From contig DAOPKN010000011.1 of the NCBI GenBank assembly GCA_035391225.1, positions 3,200 to 67,199 of the forward strand: DNA of 64,000 bases. The letters run 5' to 3'. The stretch's first letter is position 1. Each line of letters opens with the position of its first letter. This DNA is from DAOPKN01 sp035391225 (GTDB taxonomy: Bacteria > Thermotogota > Thermotogae > MWEM01). A program made the position numbers and the translations under genes. The notes under the pieces are model-generated. The model worked only from the letters and a program-made list of their open reading frames with translations. It was not told where the DNA came from and ran no database searches. This document shows positions 25,406-32,895 of the stretch, in pieces.

Positions 25406-25678
25406 ATGAACAAAAAAGAGCTGATCGAAGCTATCGCCAAGGAAACCGGGGAAACGCAGAAACTGAGCGAACGATTCCTTTCTGCTGCTATCCAGGTTAT
25501 TTCCCACGAGCTGAGCAACGGCGGAGATGTGCGACTGGTAGGCTTCGGAACCTTCAAGGTAGCCGAACGGAAAGCTCGCAAAGGTGTCAACCCCAAAACC
25601 ATGAAGCCCATCGACATTCCCGCGACCAAGGTTCCCAAGTTCGTCCCGGGGAAAGAATTGAAGGAAAAGGTTTCCTAG
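25406..25678 (+). CDS. hup: HU-family nucleoid DNA-binding protein
   Basis: A 90-residue histone-like protein: NKKELIEAIAKETG at the start, the conserved VRLVGFGTFKVAERKAR turn, the beta-arm region RKGVNPKTMKPIDIPA and the PGKELKEKV end. Length and sequence are standard for HU. ATG at 25406 follows GGGGAGG; an upstream in-frame ATG at 25370 lacks a site. It is a single-gene unit with its own promoter and a bidirectional terminator. Confidence 0.95.
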   Translation: MNKKELIEAIAKETGETQKLSERFLSAAIQVISHELSNGGDVRLVGFGTFKVAERKARKGVNPKTMKPIDIPATKVPKFVPGKELKEKVS

Positions 25679-25711
25679 GTCTCTCTTTCGCTTGTTTTGT
25701 TCTCAAAAAAG

Positions 25712-25736
25712 CGGGAAGGTTTCTTCCCGTTTTTTT
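25712..25736. terminator. Bidirectional terminator after HU and the convergent PfkB kinase
   Basis: Stem CGGGAAG / CTTCCCG with a 4-nt loop, flanked by AAAAAA on the left and TTTTTTT on the right, so it works for both strands. It overlaps the last bases of the kinase gene. Confidence 0.85.
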
Positions 25737-26733
25737 ATGTTCCCCGTTTTTCTTGCTGGAACCGTTGCACCTCGGAAATCGTGGGCATGGATTGCGCGGC
25801 TCCCAGCCGGGTGGCTACCAACGCCGCGCCGGCGTTCGCGAAAGATAGCATCTCTTGCAGCGAGGGCAGCGCTTGGTCATAGGACAACCCCGCCACGAAG
25901 CGGGAACCCCATTGAAAAATCAAACCCGCCATGAATGCATCACCGCATCCCGTCGTTTCCTTCACCGCAACGGAAAAACCGGGCTCTTCGGTCCAGTTCC
26001 CCTGGAAAAACGCATCCGCACCTTGCTTTCCCCGCGTCACCACGACCAGCGCCCCGGGCTTGGTTGGCCATCTCTCCACGGTTTCCCGGTACCAGCCAGT
26101 CCCTTCCCGTCTTTTCGCGGGGTACAAGAAGCCGAGGTCATCGTCGCTGCATTTCACCAGGTCCACCATGGGGAGAATCGAAAGGATTGCCCGATGGTAG
26201 GCTTCACGGTCTTTCACGAGTGCGGGGCGTACGTTTGGATCGAAACCTACGGCTTTTCCAGCCGCCGCAAAACGCTGCACCAGGTGGAAAATGGCTTCGC
26301 GAACTTTCTCGTGCAGAATGGCGATCGATCCGAACTGGAAGAACGAATAACGGTCCACCTCCACCTTTTCCGCGTCCGCTACGCTAAGGTATTGATCCGC
26401 GGCGTTTTCGCGGTAGAAGGCAAAATCCGGCTTTCCGTGCGCGTCGAGCGCCGCAAAGGCAAGCGTCGTTTGGGCTTGTTTCTCCACGCGGGTCTCCCGT
26501 GTTTCCACACCCTCTTGTTCCAGCAGTTTCCACAAGGAGCGACCAAAGGAATCTCCGCCCAGGCAGGTGAAAAACCCCACCTGCAGCCCTAAACGCCGCA
26601 ACCCCACGGCAATGTTGAAGGGCGAACCACCGGGACGCTTCTCGAACAGGGAGGATTCCCCCAGTCCAGCCCCGGATTGCTGGGAAAAAAAATCCCACAA
26701 GATTTCCCCCGAGCACAACACGCGCTCAGGCAT
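25735..26733 (-). CDS. PfkB-family carbohydrate kinase (fructokinase-like)
   Basis: A 332-residue sugar kinase of the ribokinase fold. It has GGSPFNIAVGLRRLG (PfkB signature 1, residues about 34-48) and the catalytic ATP/anion-hole motif ETTGCGDAFMAGLI (residues about 260-273) with the base Asp. Fructose is the likeliest substrate by overall pattern, but other ketoses or nucleosides are possible. ATG at 26733 has AAGGGG upstream and overlaps the 3' end of the preceding gene by 8 nt. It could use sugar delivered by the nearby importer; that is inference. Confidence 0.85.
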   Translation of the reverse strand: MPERVLCSGEILWDFFSQQSGAGLGESSLFEKRPGGSPFNIAVGLRRLGLQVGFFTCLGGDSFGRSLWKLLEQEGVETRETRVEKQAQTTLAFAALDAHGKPDFAFYRENAADQYLSVADAEKVEVDRYSFFQFGSIAILHEKVREAIFHLVQRFAAAGKAVGFDPNVRPALVKDREAYHRAILSILPMVDLVKCSDDDLGFLYPAKRREGTGWYRETVERWPTKPGALVVVTRGKQGADAFFQGNWTEEPGFSVAVKETTGCGDAFMAGLIFQWGSRFVAGLSYDQALPSLQEMLSFANAGAALVATRLGAAQSMPTISEVQRFQQEKRGT

Positions 26734-27145
26734 GGGCTTCCCCTTCACCGCTGTGCTCCTCTTGGAAAGCGTGCAAGGCGACTTTTTGGAAACTCAGCAT
26801 CCCTTGGAAAATCACGATCATGATCAGCTCCTTTTCGTTCTCGAAAACCACCGTCAAGTTACATTCATCGGAAAACCCCGGGTTCTGCTGCATTTGCTGC
26901 TGCAGTTGGGGATCTTGGTGAAAACAAACGATGGAGGCCCCCTGGTACTGCCAGCGGTTGAGGAAAGAAGCAAAAAGCCGGGCTTCGGATTCCTTTTCGA
27001 ACGTTTCGATCTTTTGCTCGTACACCCCACCGTCGGGACGTTGGAAGAAACCCCGCACCTCCCAACCGACCCCTTGGGAAAGAAGGGAAACGGATTGTAC
27101 CTGTCCCATTTCCAAGGACTGCCCGTGGCGATTGACGTACAACAT
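26726..27145 (-). CDS. Small cytoplasmic protein of unknown function
   Basis: I do not recognise this 139-residue protein. It has no signal peptide or membrane span, and is rich in Gln, Glu and Phe, with alternating beta-like and helical stretches. ATG at 27145 has a perfect GGGGGGAGG site 6-7 nt upstream, which makes expression likely. A plausible promoter (TTGCCC, 17 nt, TAGAGT) reads into it at 27202-27174. It overlaps the PfkB kinase gene by 8 nt, so the two are coupled. Confidence 0.7.
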   Translation of the reverse strand: MLYVNRHGQSLEMGQVQSVSLLSQGVGWEVRGFFQRPDGGVYEQKIETFEKESEARLFASFLNRWQYQGASIVCFHQDPQLQQQMQQNPGFSDECNLTVVFENEKELIMIVIFQGMLSFQKVALHAFQEEHSGEGEAHA

Positions 27146-27220
27146 CTCGCACCTCCCCCCTTTCGTGTACAGAACTCTACTGGATTCTTCTACGAAGGGC
27201 AAGCAAATCCCGAAAAAGGG

Positions 27221-27229
27221 TGCTATAAT
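27221..27229 (+). promoter_or_regulatory. Extended -10 promoter of anmK
   Basis: TGC followed by TATAAT (27224-27229), 39 nt before the TTG start at 27268. The -35 region is weak. Confidence 0.6.
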
Positions 27230-27267
27230 CCAGGCACGATCATTTTTTTGCAGAAAGGGTGACAGCT

Positions 27268-28425
27268 TTGAAAACCATCTTGGGTTGCATGTCGGGCACA
27301 TCATGCGACGGGCTGAATATCTGTGCCTGCTCGTTTGAGGGCCATTTCACCGCAACGAGCTTCCGGTTGCTGGCGTTTGAATCCATCCCCTTTTCCCCGG
27401 GGCTTCGCGAACACATCCTTACCCTGACAACCGGGAAAATCGACGTGGCAACCCTTGCCCATGCCCACGCGTTCCTCGGGGAGCTGTTCGGGGAAATGAT
27501 CCACGACTTCGTGGACCGGCACGCGGTTTCCAACGTGGATCTCGTGGTAAGCCACGGCCAAACCGTGTTCCACGATCCTTCCCCCGGAAAATTGCCAGCA
27601 GGCAGGCCGCCATGGGAACAGGTTCCGTGTACGCTGCAAATTGGGGATGGCGATTTCATCTCGGTGAAAACGGGGTTGCCCGTGCTTTCGGACGTGCGCA
27701 TGAAGGATGTTGCGTTGGGGGGGCAAGGTGCCCCGTTGGCGGTTTTCGGTGATTTCGTGTTGTTCTCCCAGCAAAAGGCAAACGTAGCCTTGCTCAACCT
27801 GGGGGGGATCGCCAACGTCACGTATCTTCCCGCGGGGGCTTCTCTCGAACAGGTGAAAGCGTTTGACACCGGGCCGGCAAATACGCTTGTAGACTGGGCG
27901 TGCCAGACATACTTTTCCCAACCCTTTGACCGGGACGGTTCACTCTCGCGCGGGGGAAAGGTGCATGCCCCGCTCTTGGAAAAGCTGCTGGAGTTGGAAA
28001 ACGACTACGGCCAACTGCCCCCTCCCAAATCCACGGGAAAGGAAATCCGGTACAACGAGCTGTACCATGCACGGTTAGCCCAAGCCATCGAAGCCCTCCA
28101 CGTTCCCGCCGCCGACGCGGTGCGCACCTTGGTGGAATGCACCACAGCAACGGTGGAAATGGCGCTTCGCCGTTTTTTACAACTGCCCGACCAGCTGATC
28201 GTTACGGGAGGAGGAGCCTACAATCCCACGATGCTGGGCAGCCTCCGGGAACGCTTGGCCGGCTGCGAGGTATCCCTTCCCCCCGAGCCCTTGCCGCAAG
28301 CCAAGGAAGCCATCCTGTTCGCGATTCTTGGCAACGAGTACGTAAACGGGCATTTTTCCAACGTACCCTCTGCCACAGGTGCCAGGAAAGCAGCAAGGCT
28401 GGGGAAACTCAGCCTGCCGGATTGA
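27268..28425 (+). CDS. anmK: Anhydro-N-acetylmuramic acid kinase
   Basis: Phosphorylates and opens 1,6-anhydro-MurNAc during cell-wall recycling, in the cytoplasm. The 385-residue protein has the family start KTILGCMSGTSCDGLN (phosphate-binding), DLVVSHGQTVFHD, NLGGIANVTYLP and FDTGPANTLVD, and LIVTGGGAYNPTMLG near the end. Length is standard. TTG at 27268 is preferred over GTG 27259 because it sits 8 nt after AAAGGG and yields the usual first residues. YitT follows after 26 nt. Confidence 0.93.
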   Translation: MKTILGCMSGTSCDGLNICACSFEGHFTATSFRLLAFESIPFSPGLREHILTLTTGKIDVATLAHAHAFLGELFGEMIHDFVDRHAVSNVDLVVSHGQTVFHDPSPGKLPAGRPPWEQVPCTLQIGDGDFISVKTGLPVLSDVRMKDVALGGQGAPLAVFGDFVLFSQQKANVALLNLGGIANVTYLPAGASLEQVKAFDTGPANTLVDWACQTYFSQPFDRDGSLSRGGKVHAPLLEKLLELENDYGQLPPPKSTGKEIRYNELYHARLAQAIEALHVPAADAVRTLVECTTATVEMALRRFLQLPDQLIVTGGGAYNPTMLGSLRERLAGCEVSLPPEPLPQAKEAILFAILGNEYVNGHFSNVPSATGARKAARLGKLSLPD

Positions 28426-28451
28426 GGAGAGAAGCGCAAGGAGGTTGGGAA

Positions 28452-29315
28452 GTGCAGGCAAGAAAAGGAGTGTTCAAGGAGTTCTTTTTCTCCACGTTGG
28501 GAACCTTTTTGGTAGCCATCGGACTGGTTTCCTTTTTAATCCCCCACAACATCGCCTGTGGGGGCGCCAGTGGTATGGCCATCGTGCTGGCAAGGTTCGT
28601 CCCGCTACCGGTTGGGGTTCTGATGTACCTGGTCAACGGGGTTCTTTTCGCCCTTTCCTTTTGGCTTATTGGCAAGGAATTCGGCTTTCGGAGCTTGTAC
28701 TGCACCTTCGTGTTGACCTTCTTCGTGGACTTGCTGGATCGCTTGGTTCCTTTTCCCAAGTACACCGGCGAAGACTTGTTCTTGTCCATGAGTTTTGGGG
28801 TGATGATTTCGGCGGTAGGTATGGCCATCACCTTTTCGCAGGATTCTTCCACGGGGGGTACGGACATCCTGGCGCGCATCTTCAACCGCTACCTGGGGCT
28901 TGCCATGGGCACCTCGCTGCTTTTGATCGACCTGGTGGTCGCACTTGCGGCAGGCATTGCATTCGATGCCCGAGTGGGAATGTATTCCATCATCTCGGTA
29001 ATCTTCAACGGGCTCACCATCGATTACGTGCTCAAGATGATCGACAACCACGTGACACTCACGATTATCTCCACGAAGGAAGACCAGATTGCCTCCTATA
29101 TCATGCAAAAGTTGGACCGTGGCGTTTCTTTCTTGAAAGGAGAAGGGGGATTTTCCGGCGAAGAGAAGTACTTCTTGTACGTAGCCGTGCGGCGAAGGGA
29201 AATGGGCGAGTTGTTCCGGCATATCCGCAAGATTGACCCCTCGGCTTTCATCGTGGCACAGGAAGTGTCACACGTAATTGGAAACGGCTTCAAGAAGATC
29301 AACAAGGTCTTTTAA
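28452..29315 (+). CDS. YitT-family membrane protein
   Basis: A 287-residue protein with five or six membrane spans (residues about 10-200) and a C-terminal cytoplasmic DUF2179 domain (TLTIISTKEDQIASYIMQKLDRGV). SFLIPHNIACGGASGMAIVL and QDSSTGGTDILARI are typical YitT loops. Transported substrate is unknown. GTG at 28452 follows AAGGAGG at 8 nt. It probably belongs to the anmK transcript. Confidence 0.88.
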   Translation: MQARKGVFKEFFFSTLGTFLVAIGLVSFLIPHNIACGGASGMAIVLARFVPLPVGVLMYLVNGVLFALSFWLIGKEFGFRSLYCTFVLTFFVDLLDRLVPFPKYTGEDLFLSMSFGVMISAVGMAITFSQDSSTGGTDILARIFNRYLGLAMGTSLLLIDLVVALAAGIAFDARVGMYSIISVIFNGLTIDYVLKMIDNHVTLTIISTKEDQIASYIMQKLDRGVSFLKGEGGFSGEEKYFLYVAVRRREMGELFRHIRKIDPSAFIVAQEVSHVIGNGFKKINKVF

Positions 29316-29322
29316 TCCATCT

Positions 29323-29569
29323 GTGAAAGGGGAGATCGTTATCTTTTGCCCAAAATGTGGTACGCAGAATGCAGACGATGCGGTTTTTTGCGCGCAATGT
29401 GGCAATCGCTTGTCGGGTGCAGAAAAAACCCAACGCTTCCACCCCGGTTTTTCCACGGACCAGCAATTCCCGACAGCGCCACGCGCAGAAAATTCTACCA
29501 AGAAAGTGTTCGCGGTGCTCTCGCTGGTTTGCGGAATCTTCGGGCTTTTCGTGCTCCAGTTCATCTTGG
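29323..29569 (+). pseudogene. Zinc-ribbon membrane-protein gene, 5' part, split by IS607 insertion
   Basis: The fragment encodes a zinc ribbon (FCPKCGTQNADDAVFCAQCG, two CxxC pairs), a proline-rich linker and the first membrane span (KVFAVLSLVCGIFGLFVLQFIL). It stops at TTGG where the element begins. The missing 3' part lies at 31660-31856. Joined at the GG the frame runs on as FILANSFYPLALVFG, giving a protein of about 147 residues of the zinc-ribbon plus DUF4190 type. The nearest canonical start is GTG 29323, but the AAGGGGAG site better suits an ATC codon at 29341, which would give the usual MFCPKCG. Confidence 0.82.
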
Positions 29570-29584
29570 GCCGTTCTCCGATAC

Positions 29585-30829
29585 CTACTGAAATCTACCA
29601 TGAGATTCCAAGCTCGGTTCTTGCTTCAACGAGGCTGCAAACGATACTGCTGTTTGTCTTATGTCACTCTCTGCAAGCGTTCGCCTTTCGGCCTGTTCCC
29701 ACCGAACTGGCGGTACAGCCAAACTCTTTAGATTTAGCGCCGCGTTCAAATCCCTGTCCAACACCGCGCCACAATCACAAGTCCATTCTCGGTCAGACAA
29801 TTTCAGCTCCGAATTGATACATCCGCAATGTCGGCATAGACGCGATGATGGAAAGAACCTATCCGCAAGCATCAATTCAGAGCCATACCAGACACTTTTG
29901 TATTCGAGTTGTCTACGAAACTCGGCGAATCCAACATCGCTTATTGCCTGTGCCAAACAGTGATTTGCCAACATACCAGACACGTTCAGGTCTTCCAGGA
30001 CGATCATACTTGGTCGCTCGCTATCGGGCTTGGGTTTCGCCACGATAGCCGATGTAGCCTTGTGCAAGCTGTCACGTCGGATGTTGGCTATTCTTTGGTG
30101 TACTTTTGCAACTTTCTTCCGTGTCTTTTCTCGGTTCTTGCCACCTTTCTTTCGTCTCGATATTTCGCGCTGAAGTCGCTTTAACTTCGCTTGTGCTTTC
30201 TTCAACGGTTTCGGGTTCTCGAATCTCGCCCCATCACTGGTCACAGCCAAGTCTTTAATACCCAAGTCAACGCCTACAGACTCTCCGGTTGCCTGAGTAA
30301 CTTCTATTTCCTGTCGGCATTGAACGCTAACAAACCAACGGCCAACAGATTCGGAAACCGTAACAGATAAGATATGGATACCATCAGTTGGAATGTAGCC
30401 ATGTTCCTTTAGCCTTAGCCACCCAATACGAGGGAGCTTGATTCGGTCATTCTCAACACGGATAGCTCCGGTGAGCCTAAAGCTACCAATGCCATTCTTG
30501 CGACTTTTGAATTTTGGAAAGCCATGCTTCTTGCCAGCTTTCACTCGGCGGAAGAAGTTCTGATACGCCTTATCCAAATCGCGTAAGGCTTCTTGGGGGG
30601 CTGCCTTACTGACCTCGTACAACCAGGGGAAATCCGTCTTTTTTAGCGCGTTCAATTGCCGATGCTGCTCGATAGCATTGCTCGATTTGTTTGTTTCCTC
30701 ATATTCTTGCTTTCGCCGTGTAAGTCCCCAGTTCCAAGCGAATCGAGCAGCGCCCGCATGTTTCAGTAAAGCAGTTCGCTGAACATTATTTGGGTCAAGT
30801 TCGACCTTATATGCTCTAAGAATTTCCAC
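29585..30829 (-). CDS. tnpB: IS607-type TnpB, RNA-guided nuclease (Cas12-like ancestor)
   Basis: A 414-residue RuvC nuclease. Known TnpB proteins use a guide RNA from the element end to cut empty target sites. The catalytic triad is intact: Asp about 188 in GVDLGIKDLAV, Glu about 279 in MIVLEDLNVSG, Asp about 360 in DRDLNAALNL. The zinc finger CRHCGC...WTCDCG is present. The N-terminal helix-turn-helix (residues 1-60) is complete. The stop is only 15 nt from the element end, so the guide-RNA scaffold should lie inside the tnpB 3' coding region. Start overlaps the tnpA stop by 14 nt. Confidence 0.92.
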   Translation of the reverse strand: MEILRAYKVELDPNNVQRTALLKHAGAARFAWNWGLTRRKQEYEETNKSSNAIEQHRQLNALKKTDFPWLYEVSKAAPQEALRDLDKAYQNFFRRVKAGKKHGFPKFKSRKNGIGSFRLTGAIRVENDRIKLPRIGWLRLKEHGYIPTDGIHILSVTVSESVGRWFVSVQCRQEIEVTQATGESVGVDLGIKDLAVTSDGARFENPKPLKKAQAKLKRLQREISRRKKGGKNREKTRKKVAKVHQRIANIRRDSLHKATSAIVAKPKPDSERPSMIVLEDLNVSGMLANHCLAQAISDVGFAEFRRQLEYKSVWYGSELMLADRFFPSSRLCRHCGCINSELKLSDREWTCDCGAVLDRDLNAALNLKSLAVPPVRWEQAERRTLAESDIRQTAVSFAASLKQEPSLESHGRFQ

Positions 30830-31439
30830 TGGCCTTTTTCCTTCGCTCGGCTGAACGCTTCCCGTAAATCTTGGCTGAAAATGACGAAAGCAAAGACAGC
30901 ATATCCTCTACCAGTTCTACCTCATAGGACTTTGGCAAAACCTCTTCGCACCACTCGACGGCAACGCCGTGACTTTCAAACAGCTTGACGAAGATACCAA
31001 AATTGAAACGCGCAAGTCGATCTTTGTGCTCTATAACCAAGCGATTGACCTTCTGCTCAACGGCCAAGTCTATCAGCTTGTGTAGTTTTGGGCGGTTATC
31101 GTTCATGCCAGACAGCGTTTCCTCGAACACGTAGCCAACGCGGTATTGTTTACTGGCACAATACTCAAGGAGTCGCAACTTCTGACGTTCTAAATCGCCT
31201 TTCTGCTTCTGGTCGTGACTGCTAACGCGGGCGTACACTGCAACACAATCATTGGGCGGATTATCTTCTGATACCACACCTTGAAGTTGCTCAATATCTT
31301 CAATGCGGTATCTCCGATGTCCGCCCTTTGTGCGTTCTGCCTTCAATGTGCCTGAGTCATCCCACGCTCGAAGCGTAGAGATGCCAACGCCAAGAAGTTC
31401 AGCAGCTTTCGCTATCCCGATCAGTCTCTTGCTTGTCAT
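30816..31439 (-). CDS. tnpA: IS607-family serine recombinase transposase TnpA
   Basis: A 207-residue serine recombinase. N-terminal MerR-like DNA-binding helix-turn-helix (IGIAKAAELLGVGISTLRAW and GGHRRYRIEDI, residues 7-50), then the resolvase catalytic domain with VYARVSSHDQ, where Ser about 73 is the nucleophile, and VIEHKDRLARFNF. The DNA-binding domain in front of the catalytic domain is the IS607 arrangement. ATG at 31439 lies within the accessory ORF, which it overlaps by 41 nt. Confidence 0.92.
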   Translation of the reverse strand: MTSKRLIGIAKAAELLGVGISTLRAWDDSGTLKAERTKGGHRRYRIEDIEQLQGVVSEDNPPNDCVAVYARVSSHDQKQKGDLERQKLRLLEYCASKQYRVGYVFEETLSGMNDNRPKLHKLIDLAVEQKVNRLVIEHKDRLARFNFGIFVKLFESHGVAVEWCEEVLPKSYEVELVEDMLSLLSSFSAKIYGKRSAERRKKASGNS

Positions 31440-31596
31440 CCAATTCCTTCTCGAAAAGTTCTCGCCAATGGTCATAGATACGCTGAAATTCCTCGTTGGT
31501 GGGAACCTCATCAAGTTCAAACGGGTGCTGGTAAATCCGCCCATCATTAAGTTCAAACTCAGTCTTGGTTACTCGTGTGACCATCGCCTTTTTCAT
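31399..31596 (-). CDS. Small accessory protein of the IS607 element
   Basis: A 65-residue acidic protein (KTEFELNDGRIYQHPFELDE, then a helix EEFQRIYDHWRELFEKELDD). It starts 12 nt below a perfect AGGAGGTGAGGG site, directly after the element promoter, and overlaps tnpA. Its position as first gene suggests real expression and a possible regulatory or recombinase-helper role; function is unknown. It could instead be only a leader for translational coupling. Confidence 0.7.
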   Translation of the reverse strand: MKKAMVTRVTKTEFELNDGRIYQHPFELDEVPTNEEFQRIYDHWRELFEKELDDKQETDRDSESC

Positions 31597-31608
31597 CCCT
31601 CACCTCCT

Positions 31609-31637
31609 ATTATACCACAAGATTTTGGTAGTGTCAA
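31609..31637 (-). promoter_or_regulatory. Perfect-consensus promoter at the left end of the IS607 element
   Basis: On the - strand TTGACA (31632-31637), 17-nt spacer, TATAAT (31609-31614), with TGG before the -10. It lies about 20-50 nt from the element end and drives the accessory gene, tnpA and tnpB. Confidence 0.9.
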
Positions 31638-31659
31638 GTAGATTGTAGTAGGTTATTGG

Positions 31660-31856
31660 CTAACAGTTTCTACCCTCTGGCGCTGGTGTTTGGTATCATC
31701 GCGCTGGTGGGTAGCGAGCGCAAGAGCGGCATGGCCATCGCGGGAATCGTGCTGGGTTCCCTCGCCATCTTGATCTTCATCGCGCTCCTTTCCCTGGGAG
31801 CCTGGGCCATCTGGAACCTCGTGGAATCCTTCATGGATTACGGGTACGGGTGGTAG
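31660..31856 (+). pseudogene. Zinc-ribbon membrane-protein gene, 3' part, beyond the IS607 insertion
   Basis: Encodes the second half of the split gene: NSFYPLALVFGIIALVGSER, KSGMAIAGIVLGSLAILIF and a third hydrophobic stretch, ending DYGYGW and TAG. A TTG at 31656 made by the junction could start a 66-residue product, but there is no Shine-Dalgarno site, so expression is unlikely. The double-span pattern with a GMAIAGIVLG loop matches DUF4190-type tails. It is followed by the terminator of the original gene. Confidence 0.8.
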
Positions 31857-31861
31857 AAAAA

Positions 31862-31887
31862 CCCCGTCGTGTCGACGGGGTTTTTTT
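31862..31887. terminator. Bidirectional terminator of the split gene and the convergent DUF4382 gene
   Basis: Stem CCCCGTCG / CGACGGGG with a 3-nt loop, AAAAA on the left and TTTTTTT on the right. Confidence 0.88.
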
Positions 31888-31896
31888 CCAGAAGGA

Positions 31897-32817
31897 TCAG
31901 ATCTCGATTTGCAGGTGCACGTCCTGGTCCACCACTTCCACCGTATCCTGCCAATCGGGACTGGAGAAGTCTGGTGCTTCGGAGCCAATTTCCATGCCCA
32001 GGAACACCTTGACCTCGTAACTCCCAGGCTCCACTTTACCCAGGGAGAAAAAACCGTCTTGCAGGTCATTGACGCAGTCTTGCGTCACGGTTAGGCGAAT
32101 GGGCTCGGTTCCACCAACCGCGAACAAGGCAACCACCGCACCACTTGTCGGGGTTCCCCCAACGAGCACATCTCCAGTGACCTGGAAGTAGTTCATCGAG
32201 CCTTGGAAAATCTGTGAATGCAGCACCGGCACCATGAAGTAGGAAACTCCTTGCCCCTGGCCGTTTCCGCTTCCCCTTTTCCGCAGCGAAGAGGCCGCGT
32301 CGAAGTCCAGGAGGATTTCATCGCCTTCCACCAGTATGCTGGAGTAGGTGATCTTGATCACGCTATCGTTCCCCGCGATTTCCACGGGGAAGGTTTCCCC
32401 CGCGATGGTCGCTGTCGCCGATTCCACGGTGAAGCGAATCTGGCACAGCCGGGCCCCCTCCGGCAGCTCGATGGTAAACCAGTCCATCTGCTGGTTGGCC
32501 AGGGATAACAGGTCCACTTGCAAGTCGAGGTCCACCGGTTCGGTCCACACCACGTTTCCCTCAGCGGTTTCGAACACGTAGAACCCGTTCTGCAGGTTCA
32601 CCCACAGCTCCTCTACGTCGCTCACCGGTTTGTCGGTGAGGGAAACAGCGATGCGCACCGTGGGTGTTCCGCCATCCAGCGGGTTGTCAATGGGATTGTC
32701 AATGGGCATGCCATTTCCCCCAAGGCCCGGAACCGTGCCACAACCCACGAAAAGTAACAGTACCACGGCCAGCGTTCCCCACAACCACCATTTTTGGATT
32801 CTCGCATCTTTTTTCAT
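31897..32817 (-). CDS. DUF4382-type lipoprotein
   Basis: A 306-residue exported lipoprotein: signal peptide (residues 10-26) ending LLLFVGC, linker rich in Gly/Pro/Asp with a repeated IDNPIDNPLDGG, then a DUF4382 domain (VRIAVSLTDKPVSDVEELWVNL and DLLSLANQQMDWFTIELPEG). The C-terminal 90 residues look like a carboxypeptidase-regulatory or CNA-B type beta-sandwich (GDVLVGGTPTSGAVVALF). Function is unknown; a surface role is implied. ATG at 32817 follows GAGGGGG. It has its own extended -10 promoter. Confidence 0.82.
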   Translation of the reverse strand: MKKDARIQKWWLWGTLAVVLLLFVGCGTVPGLGGNGMPIDNPIDNPLDGGTPTVRIAVSLTDKPVSDVEELWVNLQNGFYVFETAEGNVVWTEPVDLDLQVDLLSLANQQMDWFTIELPEGARLCQIRFTVESATATIAGETFPVEIAGNDSVIKITYSSILVEGDEILLDFDAASSLRKRGSGNGQGQGVSYFMVPVLHSQIFQGSMNYFQVTGDVLVGGTPTSGAVVALFAVGGTEPIRLTVTQDCVNDLQDGFFSLGKVEPGSYEVKVFLGMEIGSEAPDFSSPDWQDTVEVVDQDVHLQIEI

Positions 32818-32860
32818 TTCTCGTACCCCCTCTACTCGTTTTGGATTCCCTTCTACCAGG

Positions 32861-32869
32861 ATGATAGCA
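32861..32869 (-). promoter_or_regulatory. Extended -10 promoter of the DUF4382 lipoprotein gene
   Basis: On the - strand TGC precedes TATCAT (32861-32866), 43 nt upstream of the ATG at 32817. The -35 is poor. Confidence 0.5.
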
Positions 32870-32895
32870 CCCGGAAATGAGAAAACGCTGAAAAC

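Larger units (their letters stand above)
29570..31659 (-). mobile_element. IS607-family insertion sequence with tnpA, tnpB and a small accessory gene
   Basis: About 2.09 kb, genes all on the - strand: accessory ORF, tnpA serine recombinase, tnpB. Boundaries are inferred from the interrupted host gene: left flank ends CTTGG (29565-29569), right copy GG at 31658-31659 followed by CTAACAG. IS607 elements insert at GG with no target duplication and no terminal inverted repeats, which fits. Composition is visibly more AT-rich than its neighbours, so it was acquired from outside. Both tnpA and tnpB look intact. Confidence 0.9.

Noticed and set aside
29570..31659. Terminal inverted repeats or target duplication for the insertion sequence
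   Set aside because: None found beyond the GG at each end. This is expected for IS607 and does not argue against the element.
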